Assembly: GCA_964016885.1 (NCBI GenBank)
Contig: OZ024741.1
Location: 413,015,812-413,079,811, forward strand
DNA: 64,000 nt
Source: Eledone cirrhosa
Taxonomy: Eukaryota; Mollusca; Cephalopoda; Octopoda; Eledonidae
Direction: 5' to 3'
In this document: positions 1 through 10,874 of the stretch, one piece after another
How positions within the stretch are numbered: the first letter of the stretch is position 1
How the letters are laid out: each line of letters starts with the position of its first letter
Made by a program: the position numbers and the translations under genes
The notes under the pieces: generated by a model
The model's input: the letters and a program-made list of their open reading frames with translations, nothing else
Database searches by the model: none
Told to the model about the DNA's origin: nothing

Positions 1-775
1 GTATACGTACATACATATATGTATACAGACGTACAGTAGTATGATCATTTCATCATCATTTCATTTTACGTCCGCTTTTCCCTGCTTGCAAGGGTGGGAC
101 GGGAACTGATTCTGGCTTAATTTCTACAGCTGGATGCGCTTCCTAACACCAACCTCATTTTCAGTGAGTGCTGGGTGCTTTTTTGCTGTGGCACCTCCAC
201 GACCACTTTACAGTGGAATGATATGGACCCCAGTCCCTATCATCTCATTTCCCTATCATCTCATTCTACAGCTGAGTAAACTGGAGCAATGTGAAATAAA
301 GTGTCTTGCTCAAGGAAACAACACATCACCCGGTCTGAGAATTGAACTCACAACCTTTCGATTGCAAGGCCAATGCTCTAACCATGTGGCTCCATATATA
401 TATATACATACATGCACACATATATATATATGTACGTATGGATTCACCGAACGTTTATTATAATGCTCGATGTGTTTGTAAACAAACATCCCGAATTAAG
501 CCGTACAGTGTCTAGCAACCATCGTTGCTCATGTGTTCAACACTGACAAAGGAACGCTGTACTAGTTTCAAGCTTATTAGCTATCGTCAGCAACGTATAC
601 CTTCCTGCCAGATTGTTGAACGTATATACTTACCTTATGTATATTAACGGCTGAGTAGCCCAATTTGCATATCGAGTGGGTTAATCGGCCGGGTGCACCG
701 AAAACGATAAACGGAAAAAATGAAACGAAATTTCATTTCCCACTCTTAGTACGGCTGTTACTTAAATATAAGAAT
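1..775 (+). repeat. Unclassified ~425-bp repeat, copy 1 (split by a SINE)
   Basis: The segment starts with GTATACGTACATACATATAT, resumes after the insert at about 394 and runs to about 775, where the same start motif recurs. Without the 350-bp insert the unit is about 425 bp. Landmarks shared with copy 2 are a block around GGATTCACCGAA, a block around CCATCGTTGCTCAT, TTTGCATATCGAGTG, and ACGATAAACGGAAAAAATG. The copies differ by scattered substitutions and small indels, so the duplication is not recent. No coding potential is visible; short open frames across it are chance. I do not recognise the family. Confidence 0.7.
44..393 (-). mobile_element. tRNA-derived SINE-like element inserted in repeat copy 1
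   Basis: On the minus strand the region from about 392 down to 325 resembles a tRNA: a box A-like GGTTAGAGCATTGG followed by a box B-like GTGAGTTCAATTC. The body further left contains GGATGCGCTTCCTAACACC and a GTGCTTTTTTGCTGTGGCACC-like stretch, sequence types common in octopus repeats. The insertion is supported inside the window: copy 2 of the host repeat (776-1155) runs straight through the equivalent position near 818 without this segment. A small internal duplication, CCCTATCATCTCATT twice, lies at about 232-265. No clear target-site duplication is visible. It is a retroposon copy and not a working tRNA gene. Confidence 0.65.
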
Positions 776-1155
776 GTATACGTACATACATATATGTATA
801 CAGACGTACAGTAGTATGTATATATATATACATACATGCACACATATATATATGGACGTATGGATTCACCGAATATTTATTATAATGCTCGGTGTGTTTA
901 TAAACAAACATCCCGAATTAAGCCATACAGTGTCTAGCAACCATCGTTGCTCATTTGTTCAACACTGACAAAGGAACGCTGTACTAGTTTCAAGCTTATT
1001 AGCTATCATCAGCAACGTATACCTTCCTGCCAGATGGTTGAACGTCTGAAAGTATTTACTTTCCTTATGCATATTAACGGCTGAGCAGCCTAATTTGCAT
1101 ATCGAGTGAGTTAATCGGCCGGGGTACCGAAAACGATAAACAGAAAAAATGAAAC
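776..1155 (+). repeat. Unclassified ~425-bp repeat, copy 2 (uninterrupted, truncated)
   Basis: Direct repeat of copy 1, beginning at the same GTATACGTACATACATATAT motif and continuing through the same landmarks to GAAAAAATGAAAC near 1155, where homology to copy 1 stops. It lacks the 350-bp SINE, so it gives the empty-site arrangement. After the break the sequence turns into an inverted copy of the same unit. An overlapping minus-strand open frame at 959-1279 spans this break and is not a gene. Confidence 0.7.
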
Positions 1156-1162
1156 AATGAAT

Positions 1163-1412
1163 CAAGTGTTGAACAAATGAGCAACGATGGTTGCTAAACA
1201 CTGTACGGCTTAATTCGGGATGTTTGTTTACAAACACACCGAGCATTATAATAAATGTTCGGTGAATCCATACGTACATATATATATGTGTGCATGTATG
1301 TATATATATATTACGTCTGTATACATATATGTATGTACGTATATATACTTATATTTAAGTAACAGCCGTACTAAGAGTGAGAAATGAAATTTCGTTTCAT
1401 TTTTTCCGTTTA
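1163..1412 (-). repeat. Inverted partial copy of the ~425-bp repeat (copy 3)
   Basis: The reverse complement of this segment matches about 719-965: it carries the inverted CCATCGTTGCTCAT block, the inverted GGATTCACCGAA block, a TA/CA-rich spacer and the inverted GAAACGAAATTTCATTTC block. With copy 2 it forms an imperfect inverted repeat of about 150-250 bp around a breakpoint near 1156-1164. It ends in a TA dinucleotide run (about 1411-1430) that adjoins the large palindrome. Confidence 0.7.
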
Positions 1413-1427
1413 TATATATATATATAT

Positions 1428-1841
1428 ATAAAATATTAAACAAATAATGAATAAAACAATGAAACAGTTCCTTATATTAAACAAAAAAAGTTCATTATTT
1501 AACGATCGTTTCTAGGATATATATGTGTTAGAATTGGCATGCATATTCAACAGATCTATGTACAAAATTATACAAAATTATACAAACTATCAAAATTAAA
1601 TATACATACCCAACACATATATATGCCGTCTTCAGAAATAATGAATGTATATGTGTTGGGTATGTATATTTAATTTTGATAGTTTGTATAATTTTGTATA
1701 ATTTTGTACATAGATCTGTTGAATATGCATGCCAATTCTAACACATATATATCCTAGAAACGATCGTTAAATAATGAACTTTTTTTGTTTAATATAAGGA
1801 ACTGTTTCATTGTTTTATTCATTATTTGTTTAATATTTTAT
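1428..1841. repeat. Perfect palindrome, 194-bp arms, 26-bp loop
   Basis: The left arm 1428-1621 and right arm 1648-1841 are exact reverse complements as far as I can read, with a spacer of about 26 bp (1622-1647). The outer ends read TAAAATATTAAACAAATAAT and its complement. The sequence is AT-rich with no coding potential. Such a hairpin could be a fold-back element or MITE, or could arise from inverted duplication of an older element fragment. I see no clear target-site duplication, because the left side is a TA run. A library or assembly fold-back artefact is also possible. Confidence 0.85.
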
Positions 1842-2154
1842 CTTGACTCTGTATTCCGTTTATCTTTCACCGAAAGTGATTTTTCATTGCATCTCTTCTT
1901 TCCATGATATCCGGATTACATTGAGTTCTTCATACGGATTGGACACTACCGTAAACTCTTGGTAGATTTATCTACATATATATATATATATATAGATAGA
2001 TAATATTTTAGTATTGAAAGTAAATTTCATATAGCAATATGATAGGTGATCTGTTACTTATTACATTAGTGAAATATCAGAACATATTTGTCATGTTGTA
2101 GACGTGTAAAAGTATAAGTCAAAATTTCAGGTATTATTAGATCAGGGAGTAGAT
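1842..2154. other. AT-rich intergenic stretch, nothing recognised
   Basis: No gene or recognisable element. The only structure is a short imperfect palindrome at about 1966-1999, where TCTA and TAGATAGATA flank a TA run. Its first bases contain CCGTTTATC, which resembles the end of the ~425-bp repeat and may be a remnant of it on the far side of the palindrome. Confidence 0.5.
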
Positions 2155-2335
2155 TGGCAGTATCGGTAGAGGGTCGGATGCCATGCTTTGACGCATAGAG
2201 TTACGGCCCTTGCCATTCTGAGTTCAAATCCCGCCAAGGTTAACTTTGCCTTTCATCCTACGGGGTAGATAAAATAAAGTACCAGTAATACACTGGGATA
2301 ATTGCTGGCCTTGTGCTAAAAGTAGAAACAATTAT
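2155..2335 (+). mobile_element. Cephalopod tRNA-derived SINE (near-complete)
   Basis: The tRNA-like head has a box A-like stretch near 2161-2178 (TATCGGTAGAGGGTCGG) and a clear box B, GAGTTCAAATCCC, at 2220-2232. It is followed by the tRNA-unrelated body with TTTGCCTTTCATCCTACGG and AAAGTACCAGTAATACACTG. This head-plus-body combination is the very abundant SINE layout of octopus and squid genomes, from recognition and not a search. It ends in an ATTATTAG tail that leads directly into the next SINE piece. It is an inactive genomic copy and the best taxonomic marker in the window. Confidence 0.85.
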
Positions 2336-2440
2336 TAGATCTGGCCGAGGCAAGCTTTGCCTTTCATCCTTACAGGGTTGTTAAAGTACCAGTAATGCAC
2401 TGGGGTTGAGTTGATTGACTTTCCCCTCCTCTCAAATCAG
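2336..2440 (+). mobile_element. SINE fragment lacking most of its tRNA head
   Basis: The body motifs of the preceding SINE recur in the same order: GGCCGAGG, CTTTGCCTTTCATCCTTAC, AAAGTACCAGTAATGCACTGG and GTTGATTGACTT, then CAGAAACTATTATTAG as a tail. The tRNA-like head is missing up to just after the box B position. Two SINE bodies in a row suggest tandem insertion into the previous tail or template switching during retroposition. Confidence 0.75.
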
Positions 2441-2515
2441 AAACTATTATTAGTTGTGGCCTTCTGCTCACTGAGTTCACATCTTGCTGAGCTCAACTTG
2501 GCATTTCATTCAGGT
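2441..2515 (+). mobile_element. Third, degenerate SINE fragment
   Basis: CTGAGTTCACATCTTGC resembles the box B region, and GAGCTCAACTTGGCATTTCATTC resembles the start of the SINE body, but both are diverged and the element stops before the usual 3' part. It continues the run of SINE pieces from 2155. Confidence 0.55.
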
Positions 2516-2530
2516 TTAATGATATACACT

Positions 2531-2738
2531 TCAATTAATTAGTGAAGAATGTTATATGATTTACTAAAATTATTAATCATTTCATTACTAAGACAGTAAC
2601 TTAACATATGGTTTATATAAAAGTGAAGATTCTTATTTGAATAGGAACATTTTATTGCAATTAATTACTGAAGAATGTTAAAGGATTTACTGCAATAACT
2701 AATTATTCCATGAGTAAGACAGTAACTTAACATATGGT
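2531..2738 (+). repeat. Duplicated AT-rich motif, two copies ~125 bp apart
   Basis: Copy A (about 2531-2612) and copy B (about 2656-2738) share CAATTAATTA, TGAAGAATGTTA, ATTTACT and AGACAGTAACTTAACATATGG in order. Related sequence recurs on the far side of the large array near 62870-62920, and the motif ATATGGTTCTTGTA at the end of copy B recurs at 3079-3092 just before the array begins. The family is unknown to me. No coding potential is present. Confidence 0.65.
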
Positions 2739-2782
2739 TCTTGTATGAAATTATGTTGGAATATTTTAATTTAAATAGAAAT

Positions 2783-2965
2783 ACTTTAACCCTTTCATGT
2801 CTAGAATGTAAAGTCTGTCTCAAAGCTCATCAGGCCAGTGCTTATCATGGTTTCCATGGCGAGAAGCAACTGAGAGTACCATACTCCCCCTGGACACAAC
2901 ACCAGTCCATTGAAGGGTTAAACACCCATCTATTGCTGGGACTCTTTTTCAGCGGAGTATTGTAG
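2783..2965 (+). repeat. Dispersed repeat remnant between the AT-rich motifs
   Basis: This GC-richer island in AT-rich DNA contains CATCAGGCCAGTGCTTATCA, GGTTTCCATGGCGAGAAGC and CCAGTCCATTGAAGGGTTAA, phrases that I associate with a common dispersed repeat of octopus intergenic DNA. A 74-residue open frame overlaps it but shows no protein-like features, so I treat it as repeat sequence. Confidence 0.5.
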
Positions 2966-3100
2966 AGCAACACAAACCTCAGTCAAGGAACTGATGACAT
3001 AATAATCGTAAGTCCAACACCCTTACACCTTTTTACCACCCAACACTCCCTTCATCATATTTCGAATGTATAAGATGAATATGGTTCTTGTAGAAAAATA
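2966..3100. other. Left boundary of the minisatellite array
   Basis: Short non-repetitive stretch ending in ATATGGTTCTTGTAGAAA (about 3079-3096), a motif also present at about 2730-2746. The first CAC run of the array begins at about 3111, after a CTGTCAATAA that looks like a degraded unit. Confidence 0.6.
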
Positions 3101-5733
3101 CTGTCAATAACACCACCACCATTACCTATACAACACTGTTGCCCCCATACCATCACACCACCAACACCACCATTACCTATACAACACTGTCCTCCCTTAC
3201 CATCACACCACCACCACCACCATTACCTATACAACACTGTCCTGCCTTACCACACACCACCACCATTACCTATACAACACTGTCCCCCCTTACCATCACA
3301 CCACCACCACCACCTATACAACACTGTCCTCCCATACCATCACACCACCACCACCATTACCTATACAACACTGTCCTCCCTTACCATCACACCACCACCA
3401 CCACTATTACCTATACAACACTGTCCTCCCTTACCACACACCACCACCACCACCACCACCATTACCTATACAACACTGTCCTCCCTTACCATCACACCAC
3501 CACCACCACCTATACAACACTGTCCTCCCATACCATCACACCACCACCACCACCATTACCTATACAACACTGTCCCCCCCTTACCATCACACCACCACCA
3601 CCACCATTACCTATACAACACTGTTGCCCCCATACCATCACACCACCACCACCACCATTACCTATACAACACTGTCCTCCCTTACCATCACACCACCACC
3701 ACCACCATTACCTATACAACACTGTCCCCCCTTACCATCACACCACCACCACCAACATTACCTATACAACACTGTCCTCCCTTACCATCACACCACCACC
3801 ACCACCATTACCTATACAACACTGTCCCCCCTTACCATCACACCACCACCACCAACATTACCTATACAACACTGTTGCCCCCATACCATCACACCACCAC
3901 CACCACCATTACCTATACAACACTGTCTTCCCTTACCATCACACCACCACCACCAACATTACCTATACAACACTGTTGCCCCCATACCATCACACCACCA
4001 CCACCACCACCATTACCTATACAACACTGTCTTCCCTTACCATCACACCACCATCACCACCATTAACTATACAACACAGTCCTCCCTTACCATCACACCA
4101 CCACCACCACCATTACCTATACAACACTGTCCTCCCTTACCACACACCACCACCACCACCATTACCTATACAACACTGTCCCCCCTTACCATCACACCAC
4201 CATTACCTATACAACACTGTCCTCCCTTACCTTCACACCACCACCACCACCATTACCTATACAACATTGTCCTCCCTTACCATCACACCACTACCAACAT
4301 TACCTATACAACACTGTCCTCCCTTACCATCACACCACCACTAACAACATTACCTATACAACACTGTCCCCCCTTACCATCACAACACCACCACCATTAC
4401 CTATACAACACTGTCCCCTGCCATACCATCACACCACCACTACCAACATTACCTATACAACACTGTCCCCCCTTACCATCACACCACCACCACCATTACC
4501 TATACAACACTGTCCCCTGCCATACCATCACACCACCACCACCACCACCACCTATACAACACTGTCCTCCCTTACCATCACACAACCACCATTACCTATA
4601 CAACACTGTCCCCCCTTACCATCACACCACCACCATTACCTATACAACACTGTCCCCCCTTACCATCACACCACCACCACCACCATTACCTATACAACAC
4701 TGTCCTCCCTTATCATCACACCACCACCCTTACCTATACAACACTGTCCCCCCTTACCATCACACCACCACCACCACCACCTATACAACACTGTCCCCCC
4801 TTACCATCACACCACCACCACCACCATTACAACACTGTCCCCCCTTACCATCACACCACCACCATTACCTATACAACACTGTCCCCCTTACCATCACACC
4901 ACCACCATCATTACCTATACAAAACTATCCTCCCATACCATCACACCACCACCACAACCATTACCTATACAACACTGTACCCCCTTACCATCACACCACC
5001 ATTACCTATACAACACTGTCCTCCCTTACCATCACACCACCACCACCACCACCATTACCTATACAACACTGTCCCCCCTTATCATCACACCACAACCACC
5101 AACATTACCTATACAACACTGTCCCCCGTTACCATCACACCACCACCACCACCTATACAGCACTCTCCCCCCTTACCATCACACCACCACCACCACCACC
5201 ACCACCTATACAACACTGTCCCCCCTTACCATCACACCACCATTACCTATACAACACTGTCCTCCCTTACCATCACACCACCACCACCATTACCTATACA
5301 ACACTGTCCTCCCTTACCATCACACCACCACCACCACCACCATTACCTATACAACACTGTCCCCCCTTACCATCACACCACTACCACCACCATTACCTAT
5401 ACAACACTGTCCCCCCTTACCATCACACCACTACCACCACCATTACCTATACAACACTGTCCCCCCTTACCATCAAACCACCACCACCATTAACTATACA
5501 ACACTGTTGCCTCCATGCCATCACACCACCACCACCACCATTACCTATACAACACTGTTGCCCCCATACCATCACACCACCACCACCACCATTACCTATA
5601 CAACACTGTCCTCCCCTACCACACACCACCACCATTACCTATACAACACTGTCCCCCCTTACCATCACACCACCACCACCACCTATACAACACTGTCCTC
5701 CCTTACCACACACCACCAACACCACCAGCACCA
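3101..5733 (+). repeat. 50-bp minisatellite array, block 1
   Basis: Tandem units made of a CAC/CCA run of variable length, a conserved core ATTACCTATACAACACTG, and a C-rich linker ending in TTACCATCA. Consecutive cores at 3661, 3711 and 3761 are exactly 50 bp apart. Linker classes include TCCTCCCTTACC, TCCCCCCTTACC, TTGCCCCCATACC and TCCCCTGCCATACC. The core can be preceded by CACC, CAAC or a deletion of ATTA. The + strand has almost no G and no stop codons in any frame. The last 440 bp or so (5290-5733) recurs upstream of Helitron copies 2 and 3. Not coding. Confidence 0.97.
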
Positions 5734-6192
5734 TCTATATATATAAAACTGTGGTTGTCTGTCTGTCTATCGATTTTTGGCACACATCTCCTCTTAGAAT
5801 CTCTGACGGAATTGCACCGAAATTGCTATACTTGTACATTGAGCCCTAGCGAAGACATCGGAAAAAATATTTCAAATTGACCCGCCCTATGTGACGAAAT
5901 CGAATATAATGTACGATTTTTGAGCGTAAGTTATCAGTTATTTCCCTTTGTTCTGTTTACATTGAGCGTCTTACGTAAAAAATTACGCTGGCTTTCTCAG
6001 CGTTTAAAATGACATTAACACAATACAGGAACAGTTGTCGAGCCAGCAAAATATTGACCTGCAAAATTCATCAGTTCGAACACTAGGTTTCCGTTTTGCT
6101 TCATTTCCATTTAAAAGCATTTTAAAACAATATTTTTACTTGAAAACAAGTCTATTTAAAGACTACGTAAAACAAGCAAATATTTCGTCGTT

Positions 6193-6336
6193 AGGCGTGC
6201 AGACAGACAGTCGTGCAGACAGACAGTCGTGCAGAGAGGTGATATAGGCGTGCAGACAGACAGTCGTGCAGAGAGGTGATATAGGCGTGCAGACAGACAG
6301 TCGTGCAGAGAGGTGATATAGGCGTGCAGACAGACA
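6193..6336 (+). repeat. 37-bp tandem repeat inside Helitron copy 1
   Basis: The unit starts AGGCGTGCAGACAGACAG and ends GAGAGGTGATAT. There is a first unit lengthened by 16 bp (6193-6245), two 37-bp units (6246-6282 and 6283-6319) and a partial unit. The same array is at 10426-10569, 36168-36311 and 41428-41571 in the other copies with the same length. Short internal tandem repeats are common in non-autonomous Helitrons. Confidence 0.9.
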
Positions 6337-6613
6337 TAACTGATAATTTGGTTACGCTAATGTTTTTCTCTGCGTTGCAGTGTTTACATTTTCGATCTTT
6401 GTTAATAAATAACCAGTGCAGTTTCTATCCCCAGCATCCTCTTTTGTTATAACATTCGGGTTATCGTTATGTTTTCTTAACTTCATAAGGCATATTGTTG
6501 GTTGAGGGAATATTAATCAAAAACACCACATGCAAGTCTGCACAGTAGACACTACAGTTTTTAAGCCAAGAAAGAAACTTAACATTGTAACTTTAACAGA
6601 GCTACTGAGCGAC

Positions 6614-6641
6614 CCCGAGCAACGCCGGGCTTTACTGCTAG
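6614..6641 (+). other. Helitron 3' terminal hairpin and CTAG end (copy 1)
   Basis: CCCGAGCAACGCCGGG can fold as CCCG/CGGG, a bulged A, GC/GC and an AAC loop, giving a 6-bp stem. Eight bases follow before the terminal CTAG. In Helitrons this hairpin marks the end for the rolling-circle transposase. The same structure is at 10847-10874, 36589-36616 and 41849-41876. Confidence 0.85.
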
Positions 6642-9600
6642 TTACCTATACAACACTGTCCCCCCTTACCATCACACCACCACCACCACCTATACAACAC
6701 TGTCTCCCATACCACCACACCACCACCACCACCATTACCTATACAACACTGTCTTCCCTTACCATCACACCACCATCACCACCATTACCTATACAACACA
6801 GTCCTCCCTTACCATCACACCACCACCACCACCATTACCTGTACAACACTGTCCCCCCTTACAATCACACCACCACTACCACCATTACCTATACAACACT
6901 GTCCTCCCTTACCATCACACCATCACCACCACCATTATCTGTACAACACTGTCCCCCCTTACCATCACACCACCACTACCACCATTACCTATACAACACT
7001 GTCCTCCCTTACCATCACACCACCACTACCCCATTACCTATACAACACTGTCCTCCCTTACCATCACACCACCACTACCAACATTGCCTATACAACACTG
7101 TCCTCCCTTACCATCACACCACCACTACCAACATTACCTATACAACACTGTCCTCCCTTACCACACACCACCACCATTACCTATACAACACTGTCCCCCC
7201 CTTACAATCACACCACCGTTACCTATACAACACAGTCCTCCCTTACCATCACACCATCACCACCACCATTACCTGTACAACACTGTCATCCCTTACCATC
7301 ACACCACCACTACCACCATTACCTATACAACACTGTCCTCCCTTACCATCACACCACCACTACCAACATTACCTATACAACACTGTCCTCCCTTACCATC
7401 ACACCACCACTACCAACATTACCTATACAACACTGTCCTCCCTTACCATCACACCACCACTACCAACATTACCTATACAACACTGTCCCCCCTTACCATC
7501 ACACCACCACCACTGTTACCTATACAACACTGTCCTCTCTTACCATGACTCCACCACCACCGTTACCTATACAACACTGTCCTCCCTTACCATCACACCA
7601 CCACTACCAACATTACCTATACAACACTGTCCCCCCTTACCATCACACCACCACCACTGTTACCTATACAACACTGTCCTCTCTTACCATCACACCACCA
7701 CCACCACCGTTACCTATACAACACTGTCCTCCCTTACCATCACACCACCACTACCAACATTACCTATACAACACTGTCCTCCCTTAGCATCACACCACCA
7801 CCACCACCACCACCTATTCAACACTGTCCCCCCTTACCATCACACAACCACCATTACCTATTCAACACTGTCCCCCCTTACCATCACACCACCACCACCA
7901 CCATTACATATACAACACTGTCCCCCGTTACCATCACAACACCACCACCACCATTACCTATACAACACTGTCCCCCCTTACCATCACACCACCACCACCT
8001 ATTCAACACTGTCCCCCCTTACCATCACACAACCACCATTACCTATTCAACACTGTCCCCCCTTACCATCACACCACCACCACCACCATTACATATACAA
8101 CACTGTCCCCCCTTACCATCACACCACCACCATTACCTATACAACACTGTCTTCCCTTACCATCACACCACCACCACCACCATTACCTATACAACACTGT
8201 CTTCCCTTACCATCACACCACCACCACCAACATTACCTATACAACACTGTTGCCCCCATACCATCACACCACCACCACCACCATTACCTATACAACACTG
8301 TCTTCCCTTACCATCACACCACCATCACCACCATTACCTATACAACACAGTCCTCCCTTACCATCACACCACCACCACCACCATTACCTATACAACACTG
8401 TCCTCCCTTACCACACACCACCACCACCACCATTACCTATACAACACTGTCCCCCCTTACCATCACACCACCATTACCTATACAACACTGTCCTCCCTTA
8501 CCTTCACACCACCACCACCACCATTACCTATACAACATTGTCCTCCCTTACCATCACACCACTACCAACATTACCTATACAACACTGTCCTCCCTTACCA
8601 TCACACCACCACTAACAACATTACCTATACAACACTGTCCCCCCTTACCATCACACCACCACCACCATTACCTATACAACACTGTCCCCTGCCATACCAT
8701 CACACCACCACTACCAACATTACCTATACAACACTGTCCCCCCTTACCATCACACCACCACCACCATTACCTATACAACACTGTCCCCTGCCATACCATC
8801 ACACCACCACCACCACCACCACCTATACAACACTGTCCTCCCTTACCATCACACAACCACCATTACCTATACAACACTGTCCCCCCTTACCATCACACCA
8901 CCACCACCACCATTACCTATACAACACTGTCCTCCCTTATCATCACACCACCACCCTTACCTATACAACACTGTCCCCCCTTACCATCACACCACCACCA
9001 CCACCACCTATACAACACTGTCCCCCCTTACCATCACACCACCACCACCACCATTACCTATACAACACTGTCCCCCCTTACCATCACACCACCACCACCA
9101 CCATTACCTATACAACACTGTCCCCCCTTACCATCACACCACCACCATTACCTATACAACACTGTCCCCCTTACCATCACACCACCACCACCATTACCTA
9201 TACAAAACTATCCTCCCATACCATCACACCACCACCACAACCATTACCTATACAACACTGTACCCCCTTACCATTACACCACCATTACCTATACAACACT
9301 GTCCTCCCTTACCATCACACCACCACCACCACCACCATTACCTATACAACACTGTCCCCCCTTATCATCACACCACAACCACCAACATTACCTATACAAC
9401 ACTGTCCCCCGTTACCATCACACCACCACCACCACCTATACAGCACTCTCCCCCCTTACCATCACACCACCACCACCACCACCACCTATACAACACTGTC
9501 CCCCCTTACCATCACACCACCATTACCTATACAACACTGTCCTCCCTTACCATCACACCACCACCACCACCACCATTACCTATACAACACTGTCCCCCCT

Positions 9601-9966
9601 TACCATCACACCACTACCACCACCATTACCTATACAACACTGTCCCCCCTTACCATCACACCACTACCACCACCATTACCTATACAACACTGTCCCCCCT
9701 TACCATCACACCACCACCACCATTAACTATACAACACTGTTGCCTCCATGCCATCACACCACCACCACCACCATTACCTATACAACACTGTTGCCCCCAT
9801 ACCATCACACCACCACCACCACCATTACCTATACAACACTGTCCTCCCCTACCACACACCACCACCATTACCTATACAACACTGTCCCCCCTTACCATCA
9901 CACCACCACCACCACCTATACAACACTGTCCTCCCTTACCACACACCACCAACACCACCAGCATCA
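6642..9966 (+). repeat. 50-bp minisatellite array, block 2
   Basis: Same unit as block 1, resuming in phase with the unit broken by the Helitron. The first ~995 bp (6642 to about 7635) is collinear without indels with 36617-37610, and the same sequence also follows copy 4. Many units here carry CACTACCAACATTACC or CACCACTGTTACC variants. From about 8230 to 9966 it matches block 1 from about 3960 to 5733 with a few unit-sized indels, so Helitron copies 1 and 2 lie in a 4,233-bp repeating block. Confidence 0.97.
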
Positions 9967-10874
9967 TCTATATATATAAAACTGTGGTTGTCTGTCTGTC
10001 TATCGATTTTTGGCACACATCTCCTCTTAGAATCTCTGACGGAATTGCACCGAAATTGCTATACTTGTACATTGAGCCCTAGCGAAGACATCGGAAAAAA
10101 TATTTCAAATTGACCCGCCCTATGTGACGAAATCGAATATAATGTACGATTTTTGAGCGTAAGTTATCAGTTATTTCCCTTTGTTCTGTTTACATTGAGC
10201 GTCTTACGTAAAAAATTACGCTGGCTTTCTCAGCGTTTAAAATGACATTAACACAATACAGGAACAGTTGTCGAGCCAGCAAAATATTGACCTGCAAAAT
10301 TCATCAGTTCGAACACTAAGCTTCCGTTTTGCTTCATTTCCATTTAAAAGCATTTTAAAACAATATTTTTACTTGAAAACAAGTCTATTTAAAGACTACG
10401 TAAAACAAGCAAATATTTCGTCGTTAGGCGTGCAGACAGACAGTCGTGCAGACAGACAGTCGTGCAGAGAGGTGATATAGGCGTGCAGACAGACAGTCGT
10501 GCAGAGAGGTGATATAGGCGTGCAGACAGACAGTCGTGCAGAGAGGTGATATAGGCGTGCAGACAGACATAACTGATAATTTGGTTACGCTAATGTTTTT
10601 CTCTGCGTTGCAGTGTTTACATTTTCGATCTTTGTTAATAAATAACCAGTGCAGTTTCTATCCCCAGCATCCTCTTTTGTTATAACATTCGGGTTATCGT
10701 TATGTTTTCTTAACTTCATAAGGCATATTGTTGGTTGAGGGAATATTAATCAAAAACACCACATGCAAGTCTGCACAGTAGACACTACAGTTTTTAAGCC
10801 AAGAAAGAAACTTAACATTGTAACTTTAACAGAGCTACTGAGCGACCCCGAGCAACGCCGGGCTTTACTGCTAG
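9967..10874 (+). mobile_element. Non-autonomous Helitron, copy 2 (908 bp)
   Basis: Same length, ends and internal repeat as copy 1, with identical minisatellite flanks except one substitution just outside the left end (CATCA for CACCA). It has AAGCTT at the site where copy 1 has AGGTTT. Shared flanks on both sides mean it arose by duplication of a segment already carrying the element and not by a new insertion. Confidence 0.9.

Larger units (their letters stand above)
5734..6641 (+). mobile_element. Non-autonomous Helitron, copy 1 (908 bp)
   Basis: The left end is TCTATATATATAAAACTG directly after an A. The right end has a small hairpin at 6614-6629 and then CTAG at 6638-6641, directly followed by T. 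This fits Helitron ends (5' TC, 3' hairpin then CTRR, insertion between A and T, no target duplication). Joining the flanks gives CAGCACCA next to TTACCTATACAAC, an intact minisatellite unit. The interior is unique AT-rich sequence plus a 37-bp tandem repeat. It encodes no Rep/helicase protein and would depend on an autonomous relative. Copy 1 differs from the others at 6086 (G for A) and 6088 (T for C). Confidence 0.9.

Noticed and set aside
325..393. Functional tRNA gene on the minus strand
   Set aside because: Box A and box B are present but the stems are imperfect and the tRNA-like part continues into a SINE body, so it is a retroposed head.
134..1443. Short open frames of 64-109 residues at the left end
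   Set aside because: They lie across SINE sequence, TA/CA-rich spacers and repeat junctions; the Tyr/Ile/His-rich tracts are translations of TA/CA repeats.
2161..2235. Functional tRNA gene on the plus strand
   Set aside because: Same reason: box B is good but the tRNA-like head is fused to a tRNA-unrelated SINE body and is diverged.
5447..5635. Glycine/valine-rich 62-residue minus-strand open frame, also at 9680-9868 and 35422-35610
   Set aside because: It is the reverse complement of the minisatellite just left of the Helitron copies, repeated because the flank is duplicated. No start context or protein feature supports it.
6035..6247. 70-residue open frame inside each Helitron copy
   Set aside because: It starts at a TTG and runs into the 37-bp tandem repeat. 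It has no Rep or helicase motif and its conservation is explained by recent copying of the whole element.
5926..6380. Possible intron in the Helitron (GTAAGT at 5926, pyrimidine-rich stretch and GCAG ending at 6380)
   Set aside because: Isolated splice-like motifs occur by chance and there are no convincing exons on either side.
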